From Atrichornis clamosus (Eukaryota > Chordata > Aves > Passeriformes > Menuridae): a stretch of DNA of 64,000 nucleotides. Where the stretch lies: the NCBI GenBank assembly GCA_013400975.1, contig WBMZ01012061.1, positions 62,001 through 126,000 of the forward strand. Reading direction: 5' to 3'. Of this stretch, positions 12,001 to 25,370 are shown piece after piece. Position 1 is the stretch's first letter, and each line of letters opens with the position of its first letter. Below the pieces are notes generated by a model. The model ran no database searches. It was not told where the DNA came from and saw nothing but the letters and a program-made list of their open reading frames with translations. The translations under genes were made by a program, and so were the position numbers.

Positions 12001-14790
12001 CCTCTGCCTCTCCACCTTTTAAGAAGTTACTTAATTACTTAACATTTTCTGTTTTGGGATGACAGACAGCTTTTAATTGATGTCAACATAGTACTTGTTC
12101 CTGTCTTGTCATTTCCCCACCAATTTTTGATGTGACAGCTTATCAAATGCCTGAGTGAAATACAGACAGATTGCTTTCATCACCTTTCATTCATTTATTT
12201 CCTTGGTCACCCTTTCAAAGAACTCACTGGGATTTGTTTGGCAAATAAATATTAGTTGTAATTCAAGATTTTTTTCCTTCTGTCATCCTCTAAGAAGCAG
12301 ACCCTGTTTTCCTTACTGACTTATATGAGTGTTTTGCCCAGAGAGGATAAGCTGGTCTCTAAGGAGTTGCATTTTTCACTCCTGTTCATTTCTTGAATAG
12401 AGTGGCTAATGTATTTAACCCTTTTCAAGTAGCTGGTCGTAACAGCACAGGTTTCAGCAAGACGGTCTACTTCTGAAGGTCCGGCTGATACCACCCTGGT
12501 ATTAGGAATAAAGGAAAAAAACCCCACAAAACTTAAAAAAAATAAAATCTGTTTAAGTGTACTGATGAGTTTTTAAGCTGATGTGTCACCTGCTATACCA
12601 ACTTGTACAGGGAAAGCCTAGAAATCTCCTGTTTGCTATTTCAGCCAGTTAACTGCTTTTTGCAGCTGGTTGCACACACTACTAGGCTCTGTAAGCATAG
12701 CAGAGAGAAATCAAATGTTGGGATCTGCTCCTGAAAGGTTAAAGTAGATAATGAAAACTGAAGCTAAGGCTGTTTCATGGGGTGGTGGTTTTTATCACCA
12801 GTATCCTGCGTGCCACTAAAGGTAGGGACAGGCTCTCTAATGGCATTCCCTGGCAGGAAAACCACCAGGTCTGCTCCACTCTTGATGAGTGCCACCTTCC
12901 AGTGCTCTGTGGCTGGAGGCGATCAGGGAAAGGCATGTGTTGGGGAATTCAGAGCGGGAATGGGAAGAGCATGTGATACAGCTCCCAGCTGCTGAGAGTT
13001 AGGATTCCCTCCAGTGGCGTGAGAGGTCTTTGTGCTGCACCCCGTGCTGTCAATGTGAATTATCAGGAGTGTCACTGATAGATCAAGCTCTTGTGGAAGT
13101 TCAAGCAGAAATCAGCTGCCTGGCCTGTGATTTCTGGATGGTGGTAGATCTCAGGAAGGATTCAGGAGCCTAGTTTACCAGCAGTAACATTTCAAAAACC
13201 TTACCATGTTACCATACGGGGGATTTTCTGACCAATAAAAAAGCTACCAGTGAAAAGCAGAAGATTCTTGATAATTTCTAGACCTCTCTTAGCACCTGAC
13301 TTTACCAATGTCCATATTGAAGGTTGCCTGAATCCCATATTTAATTTCTAAAATCTAGGTCACAACAAGTGACGCACAGTATGATAAATCATTTATTTTC
13401 ATTAAGCGGGTTTCTTTCTCTTTGTAATCTCCAATATCATTACGACTGACATTTTGTTGGCTAACTCTTTCAGGGACTATTCTCTGGTATATGCTTACTT
13501 TAGTACCGTAAGACTCCCGTGCATATTTCTGGAAAGTTCAATGTTAACTTTTCTAGTGCTTAATTATTGGCCTGCTCTCCCATGCAAGTACAACAGACCA
13601 TATGATCTTCTTAGGTAAGAATGAAGGCTTGATATTACTTCTTTGACATAATGAAAGTACATGAATTGTGCTAATGAAAGGTATTACTTTGAAATTAGTT
13701 CTGAAATACGGGTCAAGTGTGTGGACCATTAAATAACTCTCATAGTGCAGAGTCACCAATCAGAACCAATCTATTAATTTCCATCCCTTTATAACTACGG
13801 ATCCTTTTATTCTTATTTTAATCTTATTTTTTATCTATTTATCCTTATTTTATCCTTTGACTGTCCCTCTATTTCATCTTGTAAAGAAGAACAAAATTGA
13901 ATATTGCTCCTTAGATTTGAATTTAAATATGGATATGAACTGGCTTAATTAATCATCTGTGCATATGACTAACTGTATAATGCCTACCAAACCAATTAAA
14001 AGATAGCTAATACTGTGAAAGCAACTTGGCAGTATATAATGGGAGGCAAGTAAGAAGAAAGACATAGTGCTCACCCTGCTGAGCCTTTATGGCTGGTTTG
14101 CATGTCTGTTTCTCCAGGAAGCAGGGAATGCACAGGAGAACACTGGATAAGGTACTGTCCTTGAGTCTGTCAGATGACAGAAGCAGAATTTTAAGATCTC
14201 TGATTACACCTAGTATACTATATTTCTGTAAATAATTTAACTTCTTTTTGTGAAGGAATAGGTATAGAAAAGCTATACTTTTTTTTCCTCTATAAGTGAA
14301 AATTTATAATATACAGGGAGAAAAAGGCTTCCCTCCCCAGTCCACATCCCCAGCTCACTCACAATCCATAGAATTTTTTAAAAATACTTTATATTTCTAT
14401 ATTTTTTGTGTAATGACAGTGGTACAAATACAGACTGACTCTTCCTGTAGTTTTTAGTTCCAAACAATGGCTATTCTAAAAGCTTCAAAATTTGGGCAGA
14501 GGGGGTGAAAGACAGACAAAGAGATTCTTTCTCCAATATATGATTTGCATCTAACAATTGAACACTGCTTTGGCATCACAAGATACAGTGAGTCTAAAAA
14601 GAATGTGACATTTCTCCTGTGTCACTTTAGCATGGCAAGATTTACTGTAATGCTGAAGGACAAATTTCAGTAGCTAACTAATTGTAAATCTTACTCTGCA
14701 AATTATGTCCTTTTCATGGCGGCAGGAAGGATTCTGCGTGATTCTAGTTGCTATATAAAGAAATAAAAGGAATAAAAGACCATGTTACAC

Positions 14791-14804
14791 TCTCTCTCTC
14801 TCTC
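14791..14804. repeat. (TC)7 microsatellite
   Basis: Seven perfect TC units followed by ACG. Short and probably only weakly polymorphic. Confidence 0.85.
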
Positions 14805-16430
14805 ACGTCTTATTGAAATCACATATTTTACAGCAGTGGCATAAAGTGTCTTTGTATCAGGTTAAAAAAAAAAGGTCATTTAATTGAGGTAGGTGTTAAT
14901 TCTGCTTCAGTGGACATTTCAGACACAAGTCTCCAGGGAAATCCAATCCCAAATAAGAAACAAATTCAGTTGCAAATGAGGCTCAGCTTTTTATTTTTCT
15001 TTTCCAAAGACAGGTTATACTTAAATACAGCCCCAGGTTTGTGGCGTCCTGTATGCTCGCAAGCCATGCAGATTTTACATACTGCAGCATGCTGCCATTC
15101 AGAAGTAAATAAAATAAATAAAGTGCAAACTCAAGCTTCTCTCCATGGCAACCACTGCATCAGTTGAGCCTCGTGCCACTTCCTGAACAACTGCGCATTG
15201 GAAAATAAGCCAGCAGCCAGCATAGGGAAAAATAATAGGGACAGGTACATAAAATCTGCCCAGGCTGTCAGGCAGGGTCTTTGTATAGACTTTATAGGGC
15301 TGCCTTTTTAACTTTGTTTCAGTATGTTCTGTAGCAGGTTCTGGTTTATCTTCACTGTGGCATGGGAGACAGAAGATGGGTGGCTGATGGGAGAACTAAA
15401 ACTGGGATGATGTACTCTTCTTCCCAGCAGTGGCTTTGTGCAACAGCCTTGCCCCTCTGCAGGTCTGGTGGGCAGGAGGCAGGGCAGAAGGAAGGGGAGG
15501 AGGAAGGGAAGGCTGCCCCTGGACCTTTCTGGAGTCATCAGCATCGGCTCACTGCAGCAGTTCTTCCCAAACATGTATGGAGCTGCACTTGAAACCGAGC
15601 CACAACAGCCAGGCAGGAAAGCTGGTTGTGGCAACAACACTAGTCCCTGAACTGTATCCAGCCCTGCAAGAGCTGTCCATTTTACCTACTTAGCCTCTTT
15701 CACTGAACCTATTTTAGTAAGTAAAGTGGGCCACAGTAAGTGGCTAAACTGTTCCCTCTCAGGACAGTCTTCTCTCATTCAAAATGTCCTGGAGAAAGGG
15801 CCCCAAAACATGGCCAGGTGCTGCCTGGTGGGAGGCCAGGTGGGAAGGCTTCAGCCCATCCCAACAGGTGTGCTAGCAGACAAATCCCATGGAGGAAATT
15901 TAAACAGTATTTACATGTCTGCCCTAATCCTCTTTATGAATTTCCAGATAAAAATATTTGAAACAGATAGATATCAGTATGGCATTAATGTGGGCTATGC
16001 TTTTTTTCACAGTTTTGCACTCTGAGCAGAGGTGTTCAAGCAAAGGTGACAGAGTGAGCTGCTGGAAGGGCCAGACTCGCTTTGCATTCTGGCTAGGAGT
16101 AGCTTGGCAGTCCTCTAGCACACTTCTTGTGTCACTGCAGAGATGTGATTCTTACAGTGTTTCTGATATTGTTCCTGCTTAATCAAGTTCACAATAGAAT
16201 TAAATATAATGGTGCCTCTTGCAGGATCAAAGAACAAACTTCTGACCCTCAACTCTACCATATCGAGGCACTCTGAGTCTAATGGGTTTCTTTGCTACAG
16301 CAGTCTACATACTCCTCAATATTAGTTTTTTGGTACTTGGTACCATATGAGACATGGAAACTCTATATTCAGACTTTATAAGTGTACACCAAGCAAGTGT
16401 ATATGTGTATCAAGTGTGCATTTTGCATCT

Positions 16431-16444
16431 ATATATATATATAT
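16431..16444. repeat. (AT)7 microsatellite
   Basis: Seven perfect AT units, followed about 75 bases later by a second AT run (16521-16534) that lies between two copies of a 15-mer. Confidence 0.85.
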
Positions 16445-16510
16445 GCACTCTTCTTTAGGCCTTTTCCAAACCTAATAATAACAATATTTTCAGAAGTAAT
16501 TGCTTTAAAT

Positions 16511-16554
16511 CCATTTTATATTATATATATATATTAAGGCCATTTTATATTATA
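16511..16554. repeat. Direct repeat of 15 bp around an AT run
   Basis: CCATTTTATATTATA is present at 16511-16525 and at 16540-16554, with an alternating TA run and TAAGG between. This suggests local duplication promoted by the AT-rich stretch. Confidence 0.8.
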
Positions 16555-17009
16555 CAAGCTTTTTGTTACACTTTGCAAATGTGCTACATGGAGAATTGCT
16601 CACTTATCAGCACTGTGACCAACAGCAACCAGTGCTGAATCAAGAGATAGATGACTATTGAGAGAATTAATGCAGGGATGAGGAAAAAAAGCCCAATTCT
16701 CTCCTTTTTAGTTAGGAATAAATTGACTATAAATGTCTTTGCAGAACACTTTCTTAGATCAACAGGTCAATTTGCCAAGCAAATGTCCTAGTCAATGGAT
16801 TAGAGAAGCACACTCTTCAGGGGTCACTGAATGCTTAATTATTTGAACAGGATGGAACAACTCCAACTGGAGAGATAATAACATTAGCCTTGTAGTTAGG
16901 GTTCTCAGCTGTCATTGAGAGATGCAGAGTCAAGTCCCTGCATCAAGGCAAGCAGTGTATAAGCATCTCGCAGGACAACTGGCCATTTGCCTTTTGGCTG
17001 TTCTTTCAT

Positions 17010-17044
17010 AGCAGTGTTTACATCTTTAAAAGCAGTGTTTACAT
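17010..17044. repeat. Tandem duplication, 21-bp period
   Basis: AGCAGTGTTTACAT occurs at 17010-17023 and 17031-17044. The bases between are ATAGCAG/TTAAAAG-like, consistent with slippage or a small duplication. Confidence 0.8.
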
Positions 17045-17380
17045 GTCAACTTCCTCATGGCAATTTTTGAATTTTGATTTTTGCTCCAGTGAAGATTAAG
17101 ACCCAAGCCTCATTTAAAACTGTTATTTATTAAGAAGAAGAGGCTGGCTAGCTAGACATAATGATTAATTATCAGAAACAATTTTAGATCTTTTTATTTC
17201 ATACAGAATATGCAAAATTTGGTTGATTTAGTCAATGGAATTTATTAGGGTAGTGTAAATATGTGTATATATCATTGGGACAATGGGAGATCAAAAGGGA
17301 GAAAAAGACGTCATGAGGAGAGTAGTCAGAAATATCACCTTACTGATGTCGTTGTCCAGCACCTGCTTTGGAATTTTTCA

Positions 17381-17423
17381 TTTTCCAACTTAAAGGAACA
17401 TCCTTTTCCAATTTAAAGGAACA
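17381..17423. repeat. Tandem duplication, 23-bp period
   Basis: Two 20-base copies at 17381-17400 and 17404-17423 (TTTTCCAACTTAAAGGAACA against TTTTCCAATTTAAAGGAACA) differ at one base and are separated by TCC. Confidence 0.85.
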
Positions 17424-20400
17424 GCTGCAAATTCTCTTTGGCTCATTTTATATTATCGAATATTGAACAGCGTTGCTCCTTCACCATGCCTTGTGTGGGA
17501 GATGTTCTCTGCTCTAGATGTTCTTCTGTACTTAGGGTTTGTCAAGGTCTCTTTTTCCTTTGTTAGACTCTTGCAGACTCAGGTAAAGCAGCCTGCTGGA
17601 AAAGCAGAGGAAACAGTTGAAGGCAGCACTTGAGTGTCTTCCCATTACCACTGAGGGCTATTAAAACATGCGTGTTCCTTCTTTCAGGTCATAGCTCTAT
17701 GGTATTTTTGTACATGTAGTCGAGTACATATGTCATCCTTAATACAGACATTTTAGAAAGCTGTGCCATTTCAGACTTATTTAGCCTGTATATTTTACAG
17801 CCTAGCTCTGACAGCTCTGTACTGCAACATAATTCTTGAAAGTTTTTCTAACATAATTTCTTGGGGGGACAGAAAATAGAAAACACATAATTAGGGTGTA
17901 GTGTTTGAGATGCATGTAATAGCAGGCTCAAGGTGTGGAAAATGTTCCTTTTATTAGTGTGAGGACAATATGAAACTCACTGACTTCAGAAAGAGCTGTA
18001 TTTTTATGTCCAAAGGTAGATTTGAGCCTTCAAGACATAGTTTATGTGTGTTATCCTCATATGGTCCCTGGAAATGGCTATAATGGGTGTTTTACAGAGA
18101 TGTGTGCAAAGCTCAAAACCACTTCAAAGAACAGTTACTCTTTGAAGTAGTCAGCCAAGACTGATCACCTTATCAAAATTTGAAGTGACATATTGAAGTA
18201 GTCATTTGGATGCTGTATCCAGATAATAAATGTTCAGAATGAGACTTCCTTTGTATGTCTATACTACTCTCATATGTCTGCAAATCACATACATGTCCTA
18301 AGCCACCTTTCAAGTAGTTTTGTAAGTACTGGTTGCAGACCAGCCATTTAGACTACAGCTTTGTGTGGCTTACTCAGTACACCTGTTTATTTGTGCCCTG
18401 TGCTCAGTGTTTTGCGGCAGCAGCAAAACATCTGGAAATACCAACTTGGAGGAGCTGTTGCTGCCAGCAATATAATCAGAAACTTTATGTGGAGCTGAGG
18501 GAGTCAGTTGTTGGTTCTGGGTCTAAACCACTCTTTTCTAGATAGACGCAAGATTGCTCTGTCCTGCTCCAGGGCAATGAAAGCTGCTGGGATGTGGCTA
18601 ACAGGGTGCTGATCCTAAGCTAATACACCCTTCCTCGCTAGATCTTTTTGGCTCAGACTCATCACCATGTTAATTGCTTTTCATATTTTACAAACATAAG
18701 CTATGCAGAATGGACAAGTGAACACATGTCTGCTTATAAATAACTATTCAGACATTGAATGAGCCAAATTGTCTGGTGGAAATACAAGTGAGACACAGAC
18801 AGTTCTTGAGCCCTGTTTACTCTGATTTTGCTATAAAAGCCTGAACACTGTGTGTCTCAGATGGGATGTGAAAGGAATACCAAATTACATTAGCTGAGTT
18901 TTCCTCTGATTCTTTTTCGTCTCAATGGAAAGCATCCCAAATCTCAGGTTTCCACTTGGCATGAAAGAGCAGGAGTAAATCCTTTTGTGAGATTTGTCTG
19001 TTAAAACAGAGGAATAATTAGAGACTTTATTAGTCTATGAAGACCATCTGACTCATTGCTTCTGTCTTTAATGGTCCTTTTGTGTTCACAGCTTATCTGA
19101 ATAGTGCATTAACCAGGGTTTTAGGACACTTACTTATTAACGTAGCCTGTGGCATGACTTCAAGCAACAAAACATTACTTCATTGTTTTCCAATTAATAA
19201 ATTATGAATAGTGGCACCAACTACCAACTATTCCATCAAGAAATCTGAGATGTACTGATGATGAGAAAGGTCCATATTAGAGAGAGGTATTATTATAAAC
19301 AAAATAATTGATGGGTAATATTTAGTGCATTTAAGTATTAAGATATTTATAGATATCTTGAGAGGGCTGCTCAGTGTAGAACATTAGAAATAGAGTTTGA
19401 GGGAGTAGATTAAATAGGTGAAGAAATGCCTACCTTGCATCTCCTGATGGAATTTAGGTGCTTTCTAGTCCCTACCTAGTACAGTATATTTGAGATGAAC
19501 AAAATTAGTGAAAAATATTAGATTCTGAGGGAACATTAGAGTTAGTAGCAGTGCAGATTTGAGATCTGAGATCTAAACCTTTGGACTCTTACTTAGGTAG
19601 AAATATTGTTAGATCCTGTCTTAGATAGATGGGTGGTATCTATTTTATATGTGTATGTAGTCAGAGCAGATTTGAGAGTCTAGATCCCCTGGTAAATCTA
19701 GCCCTGAAAGTGAGTTCCCTAAGTTTGAAATAGGAATTATTTTTCAAAAGGATTGCTTAAATTCTGGTATGTCACATCTGTCATACCTATGCTAGTTCCA
19801 GAACAAGGATATGAGCCCTATTTCTTTTCAGAACATACTCAATTATGAGCAAGTGTGAACTTCACGACAGTCATACAAGTGTATATACAGCTGTGCACAG
19901 AGATGGAATAGATAGTAGTTAATGGCTGCAGAAAACGAGACTATCACACAGAAAATTTCCGAGACTCTTTTCATCCTAGCAGCTTTCAATCTCATATTTC
20001 TTAGAGAAGAAAAGGCAAGAAGGAAAACCAAAAGAATTGGAGGATGCATTTTGAAACAGAGTGTGATGTAGTACAGATTGCCTTGCCATGTTAATGTTTT
20101 TCACAAGCCAACACATTTTTTTTGCTGAAAAGTTAAAAAGAAAATCTCATAAATGAAGGCTGGGAGGGGAGAGAGAGAACTGCTTCATTTCTTTAGCAGT
20201 AGTTGGCAACAGCTGTAGCGCAGCTGAGTTCTTATAAGTGTAGTGGGGAAAAGCTACACTATTAATGGTAATTTATCTTATGTTGTTCTCCAGGCTCTGA
20301 CTATTATCTAAGTGCTTTGTGCCAAACCTAATAAAATGGCCAGAGTTCTCATTATAGAAAGCATAAATTGCTGAAGGCAAATATATTATGAGGGAAACTG

Positions 20401-23400
20401 TCAATGTGATAATTGTGCACTCCTGTCACTAAATTGCATAAAAAATATATATTTATGAATATGCTAACCCTCTAGACCATTTACTGGTGAACTAACTGGA
20501 AGAGTGTGCACTGGGAACGTTTTATTCTTTTTGTCATTTTTATTGCTACATAGCCTATAGAGATTACACATTACAGTATATTTGAAAAGCATTATAAATG
20601 GGTCAGGATGCCACTATTTGCCCAGTCGCAGTCAGACACTTGTAATAATATCATTTTAGAAATTACATTACTATTTGAGCAATAAATTAAACTGCAATTC
20701 AAGGGAAATGAAAATCAGTCAATATAAGTTGGATCTTTATTAAAAATATGAAGTCAGCTGGTTTTACTGAATACATGCTTCTCATATACAAATCTTTTGA
20801 ATGCTTCTGGTGATAGTCATCAAAGAAATACTGGCTAAAGTCATGTCAGCAGTTTAATAGTAACAAGTATCTAGTTCTCACTCATTGAATTTAAAATATT
20901 ATTTGTTATGAAAATAATTACATTTTAATATTTTAAAAACAGCACTCGTATACTATTAATAACTTGAGTTTTGGTATCTCCAACAGGAATAGTTCCTAAC
21001 CATAAGACTTAAAACATAGTCAATCTGTCTAACTTTTCCCCATTTTAGGGTTGTTTGCAAAAACTGTGATGTAATTTTCATATGTTAAATCAAATGATGC
21101 ATGAGAAATAAAATTTCCCCAAACGAGAAGTCTTGAGAAGATGTGCATAGGATGGAATGGAAACAGAGAAAAGGGAAGAACTCCAAATTCTTCTTGGCCA
21201 GTGAAGGAGTTCTGTGTTACTCAAGTAACCTTCCTGGTGACCAGGAAGGAGTTTGAGATTAAAGGGATGAAAAAGAGAAACCAGGGTTTCCATCCTCAAC
21301 AAAAGGGAGAGAGGAGAATGTGAAACATGGTATCCACCAAGTGTTTTGAGTGCTTCCCAGCTCTCTGTGGATGCTCCATCTATCTGCATGCTAGAGGGAC
21401 CTGCTTTCCCCAAGCTCTTGTTTCTGGACATCAACAGGAGCTGGAATATGCTCCAGTCCCAGTTTTAAATGAGAGACACAACTCAGCTGACCTATGCACC
21501 CCAAGCTGCCAGGCCTTAAAGTTAGCCAAGATGCTAGAACAGAGGAGAAGGAATCAGATGTCATGTACAAATTAAAACTGTACTTTCTTGATTTATCATT
21601 TGGTTCTTTAGCTTCACTTACGATTTTGAAATGAAGAAAATTGCTCTGGCTTTTTCATGTTCAGAATGACCTTAGGTAAGGCTGGCAAGCACAAATGTGT
21701 AGGACAGAACTCAGTTCAGAATTAAAATGTCAAATGTATGTGTCTACAGGCAAACTAGATGTCTGAGTTCCATGATAGTCAATGAAGATCTCATCACTGG
21801 GGCCCCAGCTCACTGTACAGACTCCATTGAATATATTGAATAAATCCTCGAGTAGGTGGCAGCTCAGTTGCCTAGCACACATGTAGACACCTTCATTAAG
21901 TGCGTAGCTATTATGAGTGAATTAAATCTCAGCTATAATATCTTAATAAAAGCATAACAAATTATAGCCAGATGTTTAGAAATTTTTTCCTTGATACAAC
22001 AAGGTCAGATGGTTGTAAGGGCTGTTTCTGCCCTTAACATTCCTTCATGGGGTAGGTATTGTATATACTTCTATGGAGAAACATGGCCAGGAAGAGTGCA
22101 GGGTAATGAAGCCATGTGGCATAGTCTGACCTACGTTTTGTTAGTAAATCTGTCAGCCTCCAAAACATGCCTGTGCACACACATCTGAGCATGAAAAGTG
22201 TCTGTTGGAAATGGCAGAGATCTGTTCATCTCCCTGCAACATTCTGACCCCACACCACTGCTGGAAATCCTTTAGGACATGGGGGTTTTTGCTAGGTGAC
22301 ACAGGGAAAAACATGAAGCAGACCAATCTAACAATTTATCCTTATGTCTTACTACACACCAGAGCCTGGGGACATTCCTGGGCATTGTTTAGTGTATTAG
22401 TGTACTTATAGCTTGTAGGTATTGCTTTTCATCTATATAATTTGCAGGCTTTTCCTTTGAATCCAGCATGATCCAGCTGGACTGGATGAGTGTTACAGTG
22501 ATGTGAATAAAATATAGAAGCTTGGTTACAGATGAACAAAAAAATCCACAAACACCAATGCAAGAAATCAAGAAAATAGGTTCATATTGCTTTGTTTCCT
22601 TTTTCCTTCTACAGCTTATGATAACTCGGTTATTGATACAACAATGCAACATTTCTCAGGATTTTCTAGTAAATGCACACAGAACAAGTGGCATGGGAAA
22701 GTAAATGGTGCCATGGAAACAGGATTTAGATACTGCCTTGACCAGAATGGTAGTGTAGTGTAGTACTAACAAAAGGATATATAATAATTATGTTCAATAT
22801 GGTCTAACTATGAGTGATTCTTACATGGAAATAGAAGATAACTCAATAAATTTATGTTTGCCTATTTTCCACCCCCCCCAAAAAAAATCTATCTCACGGA
22901 ACAGTGAAATGAGATTTTTATTCTATACTGCCATACCTACTGACTTTTAGAGGTAGCAGATGTATTTTTGTACTGTATTTGAATGCAGTCTCAAGTCATG
23001 TTTCTTTTCATTGTTTTTACTGTAGAAATAATACAGTTAGCTTTAAGCGTGTTGGAAATCTCTCTCATCATTGACTCCAGTGTAAACTTAAATTATGACA
23101 GCAGATAAAAGAAAAAATGAAGCTCCAATGTACCTATGCAGATAGCCTAGTCCAAGGAAATCCGCTACCTTTTGTAGTTAAATATGGATTAGATGAATAG
23201 CAACATTTTTTTTAATACTTATCTTAAAATCTCTTAAAATTACTTCAATTTAAATGAAAAGCAGATTGTTTCAGATATTTCATTTATTTTTTTGGTTTTC
23301 ACATTACCTTTTTCTCCAAATGTTGCTGAAGTGTTGCACCTACCAACAGATCATGGCATCTGTGTGCTGAATCTAGTCTTCATGTTGCAGTATCTATTAC

Positions 23401-25082
23401 TGGGAGCAGCTCTTTCTGCATGTTTGAAATTATCCATCCAGCTATTCTGAGCTATAAATAGCAACATACTGGTGAAATAAAATTCTGTATCACAAGTAAT
23501 TTAACAGGATTTATGTTTCTGTCCCTACTTGTTTTGAATGAGCTGTCACAGTGTGCTAGGATGCCTAGAATGTGTGCTTTAGGATCTGGGACTTGAAAAT
23601 TAAGCCAGTTTGTAACTAGTAGTTGCTTGGCATTGTATTTTATAAGCATCATATTTGCAATCATTATATTTATGAGACTGCGAGCTGGAGAGGGGCAAGC
23701 AGAGATCGGGGGAGGTGTAGGGGCATGAACTGCCTCAGTCTGTGGGAGCAGCTGCTGCCAGGGTCCCGCACAGGCGGCGAGCAGCAGTGGCGAACAGGTG
23801 GACGGACACACAGCCCTTCCATGAGTGCTGCCATTCCACTCCATCTCAGCACTGCTTTCAGTGGGCCCATTGAAGCCACTTTGGCAAGGAAGAGCTGAAT
23901 AAACCCAGAAATAGAAACTCATGATCTGCCTTTGAAGAGTTCAGCTGTATTTCTCATTATGGAGATTGAGTAGCTGAGGCAGAAAGACTGCTGCTTGCCC
24001 AAGGTTTCAAATCGAACCAGCAGCAAAACCATTAATTAAGACCCACAAGTTCCTTATTCACAACCTTCTCCCACTTGCCCAGATGCTGCCATTTCACCAT
24101 TCTTTTATCTTTTTTCTTTTTTTTTTTTTCAGAAAGTTAACTGCAATTGTGAATTTTAATTCATCTCACTTTGAAAGGTCAAGGCATAAGAGCCTTGACA
24201 TGCACTGGAAAGCATGGTCAACAGGACTCACTTGTCTGTTGAAAATTGAAAATAGGATATTGAACTCAGTTTTGTGTATTAAATGAAATATTTATCAAAA
24301 GAAATTTAGGGAAAAGGATGTTGAAAGGTCAAATTTTCCATTACGGTCTAGCAGCAGAAAGGACAGCATAGATCTTCAGAGAATAGCTGAGGTAAAAATA
24401 TCACTTTATTCTTAACCTTGACATGCAGACTCTTCATATAATTCAGAAAACTGCATCCTATTGCTAGTCAACCCCTTATCTCCATTGACATTCACCTACA
24501 AGAACAATGCTTCACAATTTCTATTTATTGTTTTTCCTTTCATTAATTCTTCCAGATTCTAGATGTGCTCTTTCTGCATGCTCAAAAGCAGTTCTGTGAA
24601 ACTAACATCTTTGAAAAGGGAATTGTGTAACTTTTCACACTCTCTGATTAATTGTAAACAGTCGATTTCCTTTTAAAAAATGTGTCCCCCTCATTCCTGC
24701 CCAATAAAAGTTAAAACTTTTTCTGCAACTTTCAGGTGCCCAATCTGCAGCCTATGGCTGGGAAAAAAATGATACATATCTTTTACAGCTTTCTAATTGC
24801 TCAGCCATGCATAACTTGAGCTTCCATGTTTTCTAAGGATTTTAGACTCAGTCTTTGCTGTGTTTGATTCCTGCCCATCCTTTCCTTGCATTTTGGCCAT
24901 TGTCATCAACTCATATTTGTTTTTAGGACTGAAGGAACCACTCATCATGAAGGAAGAAGTTTTTTATCATTAGGGTTTTTTCTAATAACTAAAGCAATGT
25001 TTTCCTTCTCTTAGGCTTCCCTTTGCCTATTTCTATACCTTAGAGAGTATGATTAACATTTATTTTATTATTATTTTTATTA

Positions 25083-25100
25083 TTGTTGTTGTTGTTGTTG
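25083..25100. repeat. (TTG)6 microsatellite
   Basis: Six perfect TTG units directly preceded by a TTA/TTTTA-rich stretch, so the whole 25055-25135 segment is low-complexity and T-rich. Confidence 0.85.
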
Positions 25101-25319
25101 ATATTTTTATTGGGGTTTTTTTTCTTCTTTTTTTTAAGGCTTTGTAGTTTGACTTCTCATGTTACTGTTATCCACAGAGAGCTAATAGCCCAAGTCTGGT
25201 ATCTGCTTCTTTTTGCAAAGAACACTTCAAATGCAGAAAATCAGCTCCCTGTTATTCATATCACTCTCCAAATAGAAGAGAGAGAAGGGAGATGGATACC
25301 ATACCATACCAAGCATCCC

Positions 25320-25370
25320 ATGGTCAGAAAAGCAAAAACAAAGATGGTCAAAAGATGGTCAGAAAGCAAA
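25320..25370. repeat. Imperfect local repeat with three ATGGTCA units
   Basis: ATGGTCA occurs at 25320, 25344 and 25355. The first and third are followed by GAAA(A)GCAAA. This is a small purine-rich tandem array of about three units with unequal spacing. Confidence 0.65.

Noticed and set aside
24108..24133. Poly(T) run followed by CAG, resembling a strong splice acceptor
   Set aside because: No conserved coding sequence or credible donor follows; low-complexity T runs are frequent in this window.
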